A stretch of DNA of 64,000 nt from Gallintestinimicrobium propionicum (lineage in GTDB: Bacteria > Bacillota > Clostridia > Lachnospirales > Lachnospiraceae): positions 39,241-103,240 of the forward strand of contig NZ_JAOQJY010000015.1 in the NCBI RefSeq assembly GCF_025567525.1. Reading direction: 5' to 3'. How positions within the stretch are numbered: the stretch's first letter is position 1; every line of letters starts with the position of its first letter. A program made the translations under genes and the position numbers. Below are positions 16,386-25,117 of this stretch, piece after piece. Under the pieces are notes generated by a model. It saw nothing but the letters and a program-made list of their open reading frames with translations. It made no database searches and had not been told where the DNA came from.

Positions 16386-17738
16386 TTATTTCTTTTCAAA
16401 CCCATGAATCCAGTCCGCCTTGCGGTAATAAAGGAAAAACAGAATCGAGCTTAGGGTCCATGTCAGGGGATAAGCCCAGAAGATTGTATTGATGACAGGG
16501 AAAATGCGGACAGCGATCGTGATGTAGGTCACACGGATAATGCACCAGCAGCAGAGCATGACGAACATCGGTACAGTTGCCTTGCCTGCGCCTCGCATGA
16601 TGCCTGCGATGCAGTGGGAAAATGCCAGCAGGAAATAAAACAGTGTAATCGTATGCGCCTGCAGCGTTCCGTAAGCGACGACCTCAGGGTCGCTGTTGAA
16701 TGCGGCAATCAGGTAGGGGGACAGGAAATAGACACAGATACCGACGATTTCCGCAAGGGTGATGGAGCAGAGGATGCCGAAGCGTGCGCCTCTTTTGGCA
16801 CGGTCATACTGCTTTGCGCCGAGGTTCTGGCTGATAAAAGTGGTCAGTGCCAGAGAAAAACAGGTGATCGGTAAAAAGCCGAAGCCCTCGACCTTGGAAT
16901 AGGCACCGCAGCCAGCCACTGCCATTTTTCCAAAGCTGTTGATGTTAGACTGAACAACAACATTTGCCAGGGCGATAATGGAGTTTTGCAGACCTGCGGG
17001 CAGACCGTTTGAAATGATTTGCTTTAACATGATCGGGTCGAAGCGGATGCGGGACGGAACCAGACGATATTCCTCCGGACTTCTCAGCAGGCGGAGCAGG
17101 CACAGCAGGGCACTGATAAACTGGGAAATGATCGTGGCGAGTGCAGCACTTCCAACGCCGAGCTTGAGTACGCCGACAAACAAAAGATCGAGCACGATAT
17201 TGACGATAGATGAAAGGATCAGGTAGTTGAGGGGATGTCTGCTGTCCCCGATGGACTGCAGGATACCGACAAAAACGTTATAGAGGACGAACGCCAGCGA
17301 GCCCATAAAATAAATCCGGAAATATAACAGGGAATTGGGCAGGACGTCTGCCGGTGTGCCCATCCAGACCAGCATCTGCGGCGCGAGGATCAGACCGATG
17401 ATCGTCAGCAAAATACCGGCGACAATCCCGAAGGCAACATCCGTATGGATTGCACGCTGCAGACGGTCGATCTGTCGTGCTCCATAATAGCGGGCGACTA
17501 CAACACCTGCGCCCATTGCGATACCGTTGAAAAATCCGACCATCAAAAAAATCAGACTTCCGGACGAACTGACGGCAGCGAGTGCGTCGCTGCCGAGAAA
17601 GTTGCCGACGATCAGGGAGTCGGCGGTATTATAAAGCTGCTGGAACAGATTCCCGAGAAAAAGCGGAAATGCGAAGGTGACGATCTTTTTCCAGATCGAT
17701 CCTTCTGTCATCAAGGTAGAAGATGCAGTACGGTTCAT
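16386..17738 (-). CDS. MATE family efflux transporter (PlsC-linked)
   Basis: A 450-residue exporter with twelve hydrophobic segments. It shows FPLFLGNLFQQLYNTADSL, the MATE N-terminal helix, then VGNFLGSDALAAVSSSGSL and a paralogous second half starting ISNGLPAGLQNSII. The motifs are closer to the NorM/DinF-like branch than to the other MATE protein in this window. It starts in an ATGA overlap with the upstream acyltransferase gene, so the two are translationally coupled. Substrate unknown. Confidence 0.88.
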   Translation of the reverse strand: MNRTASSTLMTEGSIWKKIVTFAFPLFLGNLFQQLYNTADSLIVGNFLGSDALAAVSSSGSLIFLMVGFFNGIAMGAGVVVARYYGARQIDRLQRAIHTDVAFGIVAGILLTIIGLILAPQMLVWMGTPADVLPNSLLYFRIYFMGSLAFVLYNVFVGILQSIGDSRHPLNYLILSSIVNIVLDLLFVGVLKLGVGSAALATIISQFISALLCLLRLLRSPEEYRLVPSRIRFDPIMLKQIISNGLPAGLQNSIIALANVVVQSNINSFGKMAVAGCGAYSKVEGFGFLPITCFSLALTTFISQNLGAKQYDRAKRGARFGILCSITLAEIVGICVYFLSPYLIAAFNSDPEVVAYGTLQAHTITLFYFLLAFSHCIAGIMRGAGKATVPMFVMLCCWCIIRVTYITIAVRIFPVINTIFWAYPLTWTLSSILFFLYYRKADWIHGFEKK

Positions 17739-18484
17739 TTATTTTCTCCAGAAAGTAATTTCATGTTCTTTTCATAGGTTTCAGAAATACGTGCAACAAC
17801 CTGGGAGGTCAGAGCCTTCTGCTGTGTGCGGTCGAGATTCTTTGTTTCGATGGGTTCTCCATATTCGATGATAACCTTTGTCTTGCGGATGCAGGGAGAA
17901 TGGGCTTCGAAGATCTGTTCTGCGTTGGCGATCGTCATCGGAACGATCGGGCATTGAGCCTTTTCTGCGATTTTTAAGCTGCCGGCATGGAACTCAAGCA
18001 GAGGAGCATCGGTGCGGTTGCGGGTTCCTTCCGGAAAAATGCAGATGGACACGCCGTTTTTTATCTCCTCGATTGCTGCAAGAATCGTCTTCATACCAGC
18101 CTTGAGATCGCTGCGGTCAAGGAACAGGCAGTGCAGGTTTTTCATCCAATTGGAAAGCAGAGGAATCTTCAAAAATTCGACCTTGGAAATATAACCGGTG
18201 GTGCGGGGCACACGGACATAGGTCATAACGATATCGAAATAGCTGCGGTGATTACCGACATAGAGAACCGGGGTATCCTTCGGAATGCGATCCTCTCCGA
18301 TGTAGGTGACGGAAACGCCGGACAGGCGCAGCACCATGCGGAACGCCCAGTTGACAATCGCAAGGCTGGAACGATCCTTTAACGGCGGATTGAATTTGCC
18401 GATGATCCATTCTGCGATCAGGAGCGGGATGCTGAGGATCAGAAACAGAATGACAAATAACGCGGTAATAATAAAGCGAATCAT
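17735..18484 (-). CDS. plsC: 1-acyl-sn-glycerol-3-phosphate acyltransferase
   Basis: This membrane-associated enzyme adds the second acyl chain in phosphatidic acid synthesis. The 249-residue protein begins with a hydrophobic helix (MIRFIITALFVILFLILSI). It carries the acyltransferase motifs NHRSYFDIV (the NHxxxxD catalytic motif) and FPEGTRNR, plus CPIVPMTI. The start is the ATG at 18484 with GGAGA six bases upstream. The same frame stays open further upstream through a repeat element, but that part has no family similarity. A promoter-like TTGCTT, 17 bases, TATACT lies at 18564-18536. Confidence 0.88.
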   Translation of the reverse strand: MIRFIITALFVILFLILSIPLLIAEWIIGKFNPPLKDRSSLAIVNWAFRMVLRLSGVSVTYIGEDRIPKDTPVLYVGNHRSYFDIVMTYVRVPRTTGYISKVEFLKIPLLSNWMKNLHCLFLDRSDLKAGMKTILAAIEEIKNGVSICIFPEGTRNRTDAPLLEFHAGSLKIAEKAQCPIVPMTIANAEQIFEAHSPCIRKTKVIIEYGEPIETKNLDRTQQKALTSQVVARISETYEKNMKLLSGENK

Positions 18485-18535
18485 AAAACTCTCCATTCTG
18501 CAGGCGCAGATGCGCCGGCTACCTTCTTTATTTTC

Positions 18536-18564
18536 AGTATACCTGTGCCGCTGCAAAAAAGCAA
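18536..18564 (-). promoter_or_regulatory. Likely promoter of plsC-MATE
   Basis: On the minus strand, TTGCTT (18564-18559) and TATACT (18541-18536) with a 17-base spacer. It lies about 52 bases before the plsC start, directly next to a family B repeat. Confidence 0.5.
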
Positions 18565-18593
18565 GACGCGCGTACAGGTGTTCTGCGAGGGAG

Positions 18594-18754
18594 CCACAGT
18601 TCACCCGCGCCATTCGCAAAACGCATCTTCGATGCTTCCCGCTGCTTCGCAGCTCATTTTTGCTCATGAAATGGCGCTCCCTTCGTGCCTTCCTGGCAGC
18701 AGATTTTCCTGCAAGCACGAAATCTGCTGCCAGGAAGGCACGAGTGAACTGTGG
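18594..18754 (+). repeat. Family B MITE-like element, copy 1
   Basis: A 161-bp element with perfect 11-bp terminal inverted repeats ccacagttcac (18594-18604) and gtgaactgtgg (18744-18754). Its right half is a 23-bp perfect stem (18684-18706 with 18720-18742) around a 13-base loop. The left half shares cgccattcgcaaaacgcatc with the other copies. It sits between the divergent plsC and lipoprotein genes. It has no coding capacity of its own. Confidence 0.85.
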
Positions 18755-18824
18755 CGACATACTCCTGACGTCGTATTCATATATATGAAATAAACAGGAT
18801 ATCGATCGAAAGGACGGTCTTATT

Positions 18825-19250
18825 ATGAAAAAAATAGTTCGGACGCTGTGCCTGATCTGGTGGGGAATATTCGGATGCGCTGGAATACTGCTTTTTACAG
18901 GATGCAGCTGGAAACAGGAAAAGCCGGAGAAAATAAACCTCGCATTCACAGTTGTGGACGAGGCGCGGCTGCCGGAGGAGCTGTTAAAGCTTGTGGCGGA
19001 AAAGAAAGAAGCATCGTTTAAAATGACGTATGCGGACAGTGGTTATCTGTACCTGTGCGTGGGCTACGGAAAGCAGGACAGCGGCGGCTACAGTATTACA
19101 GTGGACGATTTGTATGCAAGCGGAGAGATGATTTATCTGGATACGAGCCTGATCGGTCCGAAGCAGGCAAAGGAGCTGAGCAAAACGCCATCCTATCCAT
19201 ATATTGTAATAAAAACGCCGTTTGAGGACAAAACAGTGGTGTTTGACTGA
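18825..19250 (+). CDS. Small lipoprotein with a PrcB-like domain
   Basis: A 141-residue exported protein. The N-terminus is a basic stretch and a hydrophobic helix (MKKIVRTLCLIWWGIFGCAG) ending in a lipobox FTGC, so it should be lipid-anchored on the outer face of the membrane. The remainder resembles the C-terminal domain of protease complex subunit PrcB: SGYLYLCVGYGKQDSGGYSI followed by IYLDTSLIGP. The family is recognised from this glycine/tyrosine block only. Its partner is not evident. It lies 80 bases before pyrC; no shared function is apparent. Confidence 0.65.
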   Translation: MKKIVRTLCLIWWGIFGCAGILLFTGCSWKQEKPEKINLAFTVVDEARLPEELLKLVAEKKEASFKMTYADSGYLYLCVGYGKQDSGGYSITVDDLYASGEMIYLDTSLIGPKQAKELSKTPSYPYIVIKTPFEDKTVVFD

Positions 19251-19330
19251 AGAACATGGTAAAATGCAGAGGATACAACAGACATTTGGCAGCTGTCGGA
19301 CGCGGCTGCTTTGCAACAGCGGAGGCTGAC

Positions 19331-20623
19331 ATGATTTTAGTTCAAAATTGCCGCATGATCGATCCGGCTTCGCAGACGGATAGCTTGCGGGATATCCTGA
19401 TCGGTGAGGACAGGATTACAAAAATCGCAGAGGCAGGAACGATCGACCCTGCACAGATTACAAAAGAAAAAGAGGACGAGCTTCGCATCCTGAATGCGGA
19501 TGGCCTGATTGCAGCGCCGGGGCTGGTGGATACCCATGTGCATTTCCGTGATCCGGGTGCAGAATATAAGGAAGATATCCTGACCGGCGCGGTGTCGGCG
19601 GCGGCTGGCGGTGTGACGAGCGTTGTGTTGATGGCGAATACGAATCCCCATGTCGATCAGGAGGAAACGCTTTCCTATGTTCTGGAAAAAGGCGCAAAGA
19701 CCGGCATCCATGTCTATACCTGCGCGAACGTGACGATGAACATGGAGGGGGACGAGCTGACGGATATGGAAACGCTGGCAAAGGCTGGCGCGGTCGGCTT
19801 TACGGATGACGGCAAGCCCCTGTTGGATGCCAAAATTGCGAGAAAAGCGATGCAGGAAGCGGCAAGGGTGCACAAACCCATCAGCTTCCATGAGGAAAAC
19901 CCGGCATATATTCAAAATAATGGGGTCAATGCCGGAAAGGCGAGCGAATATTTCGGCATCGGCGGTTCGGACAGGCAGGCGGAGATCGATATGGTGCGCC
20001 GCGATCTGTCGATTGCGCTGGAAACGGGTGCGGAGATCGTGATTCAGCACATCAGCGCGGCGGAGGCGGTCGAACTTGTCCGCCAGGCGAAGAAAAAGAG
20101 CACGAAAATCCACGCAGAGGCGACACCCCATCATTTCACGCTGACGGAGGACGCCGTGATGGAACACGGTACGATGGCGAAGATGAACCCGCCGCTTCGC
20201 ACGGAAGCTGACAGGCAGGCGATTATCCGCGGTTTACAGGACGGAACGATCGACCTGATTGCGACAGACCATGCGCCGCATGCGGATTATGAAAAAGCGA
20301 AGCCCCTGACGGAAGCGCCCAGCGGAATCATCGGATTGGAAACGTCCCTGGCGCTCGGCAACGAGGCGCTCGTCGATACAGGGGAACTTACGATGATGCA
20401 GCTGCTGACCTGTATGACCATTAACCCCGCAAAGCTTTACCGCCTGGACGCTGGCTATCTGGCAGAGAACGGACCGGCAGATCTGGTTTTGTTCGATCCT
20501 GCAAAAGAGTGGGTTCCGGAACGTTTTTATTCGAAATCCCAGAACTCGCCGTTTTTGGGACAGAAGCTCAAAGGAAAAGTGGAATACACGATCTGTAAGG
20601 GCAAAGTGATTTTTGAGGCGTAA
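19331..20623 (+). CDS. pyrC: Dihydroorotase
   Basis: This enzyme closes carbamoyl-aspartate to dihydroorotate in pyrimidine synthesis. The 430-residue zinc amidohydrolase has DTHVHFRDPG (the metal-binding HxH) near residue 60, a conserved TDDGKPL, SFHEENPA, EATPHHFTLTEDAV and the late metal motif IATDHAPH. The start is the ATG at 19331 with GGAGG eight bases before; a longer frame from 19256 has no such support. It begins the pyrC-pyrK-pyrD group. Confidence 0.93.
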   Translation: MILVQNCRMIDPASQTDSLRDILIGEDRITKIAEAGTIDPAQITKEKEDELRILNADGLIAAPGLVDTHVHFRDPGAEYKEDILTGAVSAAAGGVTSVVLMANTNPHVDQEETLSYVLEKGAKTGIHVYTCANVTMNMEGDELTDMETLAKAGAVGFTDDGKPLLDAKIARKAMQEAARVHKPISFHEENPAYIQNNGVNAGKASEYFGIGGSDRQAEIDMVRRDLSIALETGAEIVIQHISAAEAVELVRQAKKKSTKIHAEATPHHFTLTEDAVMEHGTMAKMNPPLRTEADRQAIIRGLQDGTIDLIATDHAPHADYEKAKPLTEAPSGIIGLETSLALGNEALVDTGELTMMQLLTCMTINPAKLYRLDAGYLAENGPADLVLFDPAKEWVPERFYSKSQNSPFLGQKLKGKVEYTICKGKVIFEA

Positions 20624-20720
20624 AAACTGGTTGCGCCGGCACGTAAAAGCACTATGGGCATAAAAGCTGGCAGCTTTTGTGCAGCAAGCGCCCGTAAACC
20701 GAGTGAAAATGGAGAAAATT

Positions 20721-21500
20721 ATGGCACAGAAGAAAAAGACAAAGGCAATGGTAGTCAGTCAGGAAAAGCTGGCGGACGGAATTTATGATCTGAGACTGGA
20801 AACAGAGCTGGCGCAGGACGCTGCGTGCGGACAGTTCGTAGGCGTTTATCCCAAGGATAAAAGCACGCTCCTGCCCAGACCGATCAGCATCTGCGAAATC
20901 GATAAAGAAAAAAATCAGCTTCGTCTGGTTTATCGCGTGGCAGGCAAGGGAACGGCAGAATTTTCGAATCTGAAGACAGGCGACAGTGTGTATCTGCTTG
21001 GCGTTTTGGGAAATGGTTTCCCGGTGGACAAGGCAAAGCCGGGCACGAAGGCGATGCTGTTTGGCGGCGGAATCGGCGTTCCTCCGATTTTACAGCTGTC
21101 TAAAGAGCTTTCCTGTGAAAAACAGATCGTTGTGGGTTATCGCAACGCACAATGCTTTTTGAAAGAAGATTTTGAACAAAACGGCGCTGTCTATGTGGCA
21201 ACCGAGGACGGAAGCGTTGGCACAAAGGGAAATGTCATGGATGCGGTAGCTGCAAATGGACTGGAAGCGGATATTATTTATGCCTGCGGACCGATGCCGA
21301 TGCTGCGCGCGATTCGGCAGTATGCGATCGAACATGATATTCCGGCATATATTTCCCTGGAAGAACGGATGGCATGCGGTGTGGGCGCCTGTCTTGGCTG
21401 CGTTTGTAAAACGACCCACAAGGACGCGCATTCCCATGTAAATAACGCGAGAATCTGTACCGACGGACCGGTATTTGAAGCACGGGAGGTGGAAATCTGA
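20721..21500 (+). CDS. pyrK: Dihydroorotate dehydrogenase B, electron transfer subunit
   Basis: PyrK passes electrons from dihydroorotate (through PyrD) to NAD+. The 259-residue protein has the FAD-binding LLPRPISICEIDKEKNQ and YRVAGKGTAEFSNLKTGD, a nucleotide-binding AMLFGGGIGVPPILQL, and the C-terminal [2Fe-2S] cysteine cluster CGVGACLGCVCK with a fourth Cys in ARICTDGPVF. The ATG at 20721 has GGAG six bases upstream. It overlaps pyrD by one base (TGATG), so PyrK and PyrD are made together as the heterotetramer requires. Confidence 0.93.
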   Translation: MAQKKKTKAMVVSQEKLADGIYDLRLETELAQDAACGQFVGVYPKDKSTLLPRPISICEIDKEKNQLRLVYRVAGKGTAEFSNLKTGDSVYLLGVLGNGFPVDKAKPGTKAMLFGGGIGVPPILQLSKELSCEKQIVVGYRNAQCFLKEDFEQNGAVYVATEDGSVGTKGNVMDAVAANGLEADIIYACGPMPMLRAIRQYAIEHDIPAYISLEERMACGVGACLGCVCKTTHKDAHSHVNNARICTDGPVFEAREVEI

Positions 21501-22402
21501 TGAATACAGCGGTAACAATTGCAGGAGTAACCTTTCAGAACCCGGTCATGACCGGCTCGGGGACCTTTGGCTCCGGAATGGAATACAGTGAATTTGTAGA
21601 TTTGAACCGTCTGGGTGCGGTGGTGACAAAGGGCGTTGCAAACGTGCCGTGGCCGGGCAACCCGACACCGCGTGTCGCAGAGGTTTACGGAGGCATGTTG
21701 AATGCAATCGGTCTGCAGAATCCCGGCATCGACGTGTTTATCGAGCGCGATCTCGCGTTTTTAAAGCAGTTTGATACAAAGGTCATCGTCAATGTCTGCG
21801 GCAAATCTGTCGAGGATTATCTGGAAGTCGTAGAGCGCTTGGCGGACACGGACATAGCGATGATGGAAATCAACGTTTCCTGCCCGAATGTCAAGGAAGG
21901 AGCCATCGCGTTCGGACAGAAAGCGGATGCATTATTCGACATCACGTCCAGGATTAAAAAGGCTGCAAAGCAGCCCGTTATGATGAAGTTGAGCCCGAAC
22001 GTAACAGACATCACGGAAATGGCAAAAGCCGCAGAGGCAGGCGGCGCGGACGCGATTTCCCTGATTAACACGCTGACCGGTATGAAAATCGACATCCGGC
22101 GCAGAAGCTTTGCCCTTGCCAATAAGACCGGCGGCATGTCCGGCCCTGCAATCAAGCCGGTTGCGGTGCGGATGGTATGGCAGTGTGCAAACGCGGTCAA
22201 AATCCCCATTGTCGGCATGGGCGGCATCCTAACCGCAGAGGACGCGATTGAATTTCTGATGGCAGGCGCAACGGCAGTTTCCGTCGGCGCGGCAAACTTT
22301 ATCAATCCTTATGCGACGGCAGAAATCGCAGACGGAATTGAAGCATTCATGAAAGAGCAGGGCATCGAGGATATCAACGAAATAATCGGCTGCGTGCGGT
22401 AA
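21500..22402 (+). CDS. pyrD: Dihydroorotate dehydrogenase B, catalytic subunit
   Basis: This FMN enzyme oxidises dihydroorotate to orotate. The 300-residue protein shows VTIAGVTFQNPVMTGSGTFG, NAIGLQNPGID, the catalytic-cysteine segment MEINVSCPNVKEGAIAFGQ, MMKLSPNVTDI and the FMN phosphate loop GMGGILTAEDA, all of class 1B. It is the last gene of pyrC-K-D; other pyr genes are not in the window. Confidence 0.94.
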   Translation: MNTAVTIAGVTFQNPVMTGSGTFGSGMEYSEFVDLNRLGAVVTKGVANVPWPGNPTPRVAEVYGGMLNAIGLQNPGIDVFIERDLAFLKQFDTKVIVNVCGKSVEDYLEVVERLADTDIAMMEINVSCPNVKEGAIAFGQKADALFDITSRIKKAAKQPVMMKLSPNVTDITEMAKAAEAGGADAISLINTLTGMKIDIRRRSFALANKTGGMSGPAIKPVAVRMVWQCANAVKIPIVGMGGILTAEDAIEFLMAGATAVSVGAANFINPYATAEIADGIEAFMKEQGIEDINEIIGCVR

Positions 22403-22465
22403 GACAGATTGCGGGAGTGCGAAGCACGGAGCAATCCACGGATATCATTTGAAAAAAGAAATCTC

Positions 22466-22551
22466 CCTCCCGGGTGCATATCGTCTTTGACGGCAACATA
22501 CTGTTAGATAGAACAGCATGTTGTCTGGAAAAGGCGAAGGTGCCCGGGAGG
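22466..22551 (+). promoter_or_regulatory. Leader hairpin covering the sipL ribosome binding site
   Basis: cctcccggg (22466-22474) pairs perfectly with cccgggagg (22543-22551), and three more inner positions pair with wobbles. The right arm contains the GGGAGG ribosome binding site of the gene starting at 22559. The enclosed 60 bases form a second hairpin, caacatactgtt with aacagcatgttg. Folding would block translation. T residues follow the right arm, so it may also work as a terminator. Confidence 0.65.
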
Positions 22552-22558
22552 TATTTTT

Positions 22559-24145
22559 ATGGAATTTCTCAAAAAAAGCATACATATGGATCAGATCGAA
22601 TGTGAGGAACAGACGCAGATTACGCTCGAGGACGACGTCAATATCGCGGACGCAAAGCCGGATGTTTATCAGGTTGTGACGCAGCAGGGGCACATCGAGC
22701 TGGAAGAGGTGCGCGCCTCGGATGGGCATGTGCATGTAAAGGGCGTGCTGCATTTCAAGGTGCTTTATCTCGCAGATGAGGAAACACACCATCCGGCATG
22801 CATGGAGGGGGAGCTTGCGTTTGAGGAACAGATTCTGATGGGCAGCGTGTCGGGGACGGATCAGGTACAGGCGCAGGCGATTTTGGAGGATTTAAGTGTC
22901 GGAATGATCAATTCCCGGAAGCTTTCGGTGCAGGCACTTTTGCAGATTCGCCTGTTCACGGAGCGGATGAAGCAGCTGGATGTAGCGGTGGGTCTGGACG
23001 GCACAGAGCAGATCGAAGTAAAGAAAAAAGACCTGCAGGCGCTGGATCTGATCGTTGCCCAAAAAGATATCCTGAGGGTAAAAAAAGACCTCCTGTTGCC
23101 GGGTGGCATGCCGAACATTTTTGCGCTGCTGTGGAAATCCTGCCAGATTCGGGAAATGGCGTTCCGGGTGCTGGACGGAAAGCTGCAGGCGACAGGCGAG
23201 CTTTCGCTGTTTTTCTTTTATGAAGAGGAAAGCGAGACTAAAAAGGCGGTATGGTATGAAACCACTGTGCCGGTGAGCGTTGCCATTGAGTGTCAGGGCG
23301 TCCGCGAGGGGATGCTGGAGCAGATCGGCTGCAGCATCGGGCATCTGGAAATTGAAGCGAAGGCGGACGAGGACGGGGAAGAACGCGTGATTTTGCTCGA
23401 CCTGGTACTGGATCTGGATATTCGGATTTACGAGGAAACGAATCTTTCGATGATTGAGGATCTCTACGGCGTTGCGAAGCAGGCGGACGTCGTGAGAGGA
23501 AAAGGGCAGTACCGGAGGCTTCTGGTCAAAAATACCGCAAAAACGAGAGTGAGCGACCAGTTTTCGATTTCGCCGGGCATGCCGCAGATTCAGCAGATCT
23601 GCGGAAGCTTTGGAGAAGTGCTCGTGCAGGAGATAAAAAAGCAGTCCGACGGCGTGCTTGTAAAAGGGACGGTAAACGTGCAGATTCTGTATGAGTCTGC
23701 GGAGGAAGAGGTCCCGTGCGGCTGTCTAAAGGGCGAGCTTGTGTTTGAAGAGCTTCTGGAAACCGCAGAGCCGGTAAAAAATACATGCAGCTGCAGGATC
23801 GAAGCGTCGCTGGAACAGCTTTCCGTGCAGGCGCAAAACGAGCAGGAAGCAGAAGTTCGCGCAGTTGTGTGCGTCAAAGGGCTGATCTGCGCCGACTGCG
23901 AGGAAGAAATCGTGACGGATGCCCTGCTGCGTGCTCTCGACCCGGAAAAGCAGGCGAACCAGCCGGGTATCGTAGTGTATCTGGCGGGCGAGGGCGAGAC
24001 GCTTTGGGATATCTGTAAAAAGTACGACGTCCCGATGGATGGAATGCGCGAAATGAACAATCTGACGCAGGATGAAATCCATCCTGGCGATCAGCTCCTG
24101 ATTGTGAAGGGATATGCAGTTGACAAAGAGATGCAGATTGTATAA
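22559..24145 (+). CDS. sipL: SipL-like spore coat morphogenesis protein
   Basis: A 528-residue protein with DUF3794 (SPOCS) repeats and a C-terminal LysM domain. Repeated SPOCS blocks read VHVKGVLHFKVLYLADEE (about residue 60) and VLVKGTVNVQILYESAEEE (about residue 360). The LysM part is VYLAGEGETLWDICKKYDV and DEIHPGDQLLIV near residues 480-520. This is the SipL architecture; in clostridia SipL binds the ATPase SpoIVA through its LysM domain and localises the coat around the forespore. The protein has no signal peptide, fitting assembly in the mother-cell cytoplasm. spoIVA is not in the window. Translation may be controlled by the leader hairpin just upstream. Confidence 0.87.
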   Translation: MEFLKKSIHMDQIECEEQTQITLEDDVNIADAKPDVYQVVTQQGHIELEEVRASDGHVHVKGVLHFKVLYLADEETHHPACMEGELAFEEQILMGSVSGTDQVQAQAILEDLSVGMINSRKLSVQALLQIRLFTERMKQLDVAVGLDGTEQIEVKKKDLQALDLIVAQKDILRVKKDLLLPGGMPNIFALLWKSCQIREMAFRVLDGKLQATGELSLFFFYEEESETKKAVWYETTVPVSVAIECQGVREGMLEQIGCSIGHLEIEAKADEDGEERVILLDLVLDLDIRIYEETNLSMIEDLYGVAKQADVVRGKGQYRRLLVKNTAKTRVSDQFSISPGMPQIQQICGSFGEVLVQEIKKQSDGVLVKGTVNVQILYESAEEEVPCGCLKGELVFEELLETAEPVKNTCSCRIEASLEQLSVQAQNEQEAEVRAVVCVKGLICADCEEEIVTDALLRALDPEKQANQPGIVVYLAGEGETLWDICKKYDVPMDGMREMNNLTQDEIHPGDQLLIVKGYAVDKEMQIV

Positions 24146-24235
24146 AATTAAATACAATCAGTGTATACAAAATGCAGAGGCAGACGGCTTTTCGGATCGC
24201 CTGCCTTTTCAACGGAAATGAGGATTGAATTGAAA

Positions 24236-25117
24236 ATGAATACCTTTCGGATAAAGGCATATGCCAAAATCAATCTCGGGCTGGATGTGCTGCGGCGCAG
24301 ACCGGACGGATACCATGAAGTCAAGATGATCATGCAGACCGTCGATTTATATGACGATTTGGAATTTACAAAGTTGGCAGAGGATGAGATTCGGATTTTT
24401 ACCGATAAAGAAGAGCTTCCGGCGGATCAGGGCAATCTGATCTGGCGGGCGGCAGCGCGGATGAAGGAGCTGTATCAGATCTCAGAGGGCGTGAGCGTGA
24501 AGCTGACGAAGCGGATTCCGATTGCGGCTGGCATGGCAGGCGGCAGCGCAGATGCAGCGGCGACCATTCATGCGATGGATGCGTTGTTTTGTCTCGGACT
24601 TTCCCTGGAAGAAAAACAGAAAATCGGCGTAAAGCTCGGCGCGGATATCCCGTATTGCCTGATGGGCGGCACGGCGCTTTCGGAGGGCATCGGAGAAATC
24701 CTGACAAAGCTGCCGGACGTCCCGAAGGCGAAGCTTGTGATCGCAAAGCCCGATCTGGATGTTTCGACGAAATTTGTCTATGAAAATCTGCACGCAGACA
24801 GCCTGCAATATCATCCCGACATCGACGGAATGGTTGCGAGCATCGAAAAAGGCGACCTTTGCGGCATCACAGACCGGATGGGAAATGTGCTTGAGACGGT
24901 TACCTGCAAGCACTATCCGGTGATCGAGCAGATGAAAGGAATTTTAAAGGAGCACGGTGCGGTCAATGCGCTGATGAGCGGCAGCGGCCCTACCGTATTT
25001 GGTATTTTTACAGACGATCAGAACGCAAAAGAGGCGTATGAGGCGATGCAGGAGGCAGGTCTTGCCAGACAGCTGTTCCTGACAGGATTTGCCGACGGCA
25101 GAGGGAGAGAAGAATGA
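24236..25117 (+). CDS. ispE: 4-diphosphocytidyl-2-C-methyl-D-erythritol kinase
   Basis: IspE phosphorylates CDP-methylerythritol in the MEP route to isoprenoids. The 293-residue GHMP kinase begins FRIKAYAKINLGLDVLRRRP, has the ATP loop PIAAGMAGGSADAAATI and the third motif LMSGSGPTVFGIF. The start is probably the ATG at 24236; an in-frame TTG at 24230, five bases after AGGA, and an ATG at 24218 are alternatives that change only a few residues. Its stop overlaps the next gene (ATGA). Confidence 0.92.
   Translation: MNTFRIKAYAKINLGLDVLRRRPDGYHEVKMIMQTVDLYDDLEFTKLAEDEIRIFTDKEELPADQGNLIWRAAARMKELYQISEGVSVKLTKRIPIAAGMAGGSADAAATIHAMDALFCLGLSLEEKQKIGVKLGADIPYCLMGGTALSEGIGEILTKLPDVPKAKLVIAKPDLDVSTKFVYENLHADSLQYHPDIDGMVASIEKGDLCGITDRMGNVLETVTCKHYPVIEQMKGILKEHGAVNALMSGSGPTVFGIFTDDQNAKEAYEAMQEAGLARQLFLTGFADGRGREE

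Noticed and set aside
18485..18949. N-terminal extension of PlsC by about 155 residues
   Set aside because: The extra part reads through a family B repeat; a good ribosome binding site and the family's usual hydrophobic start are at 18484.
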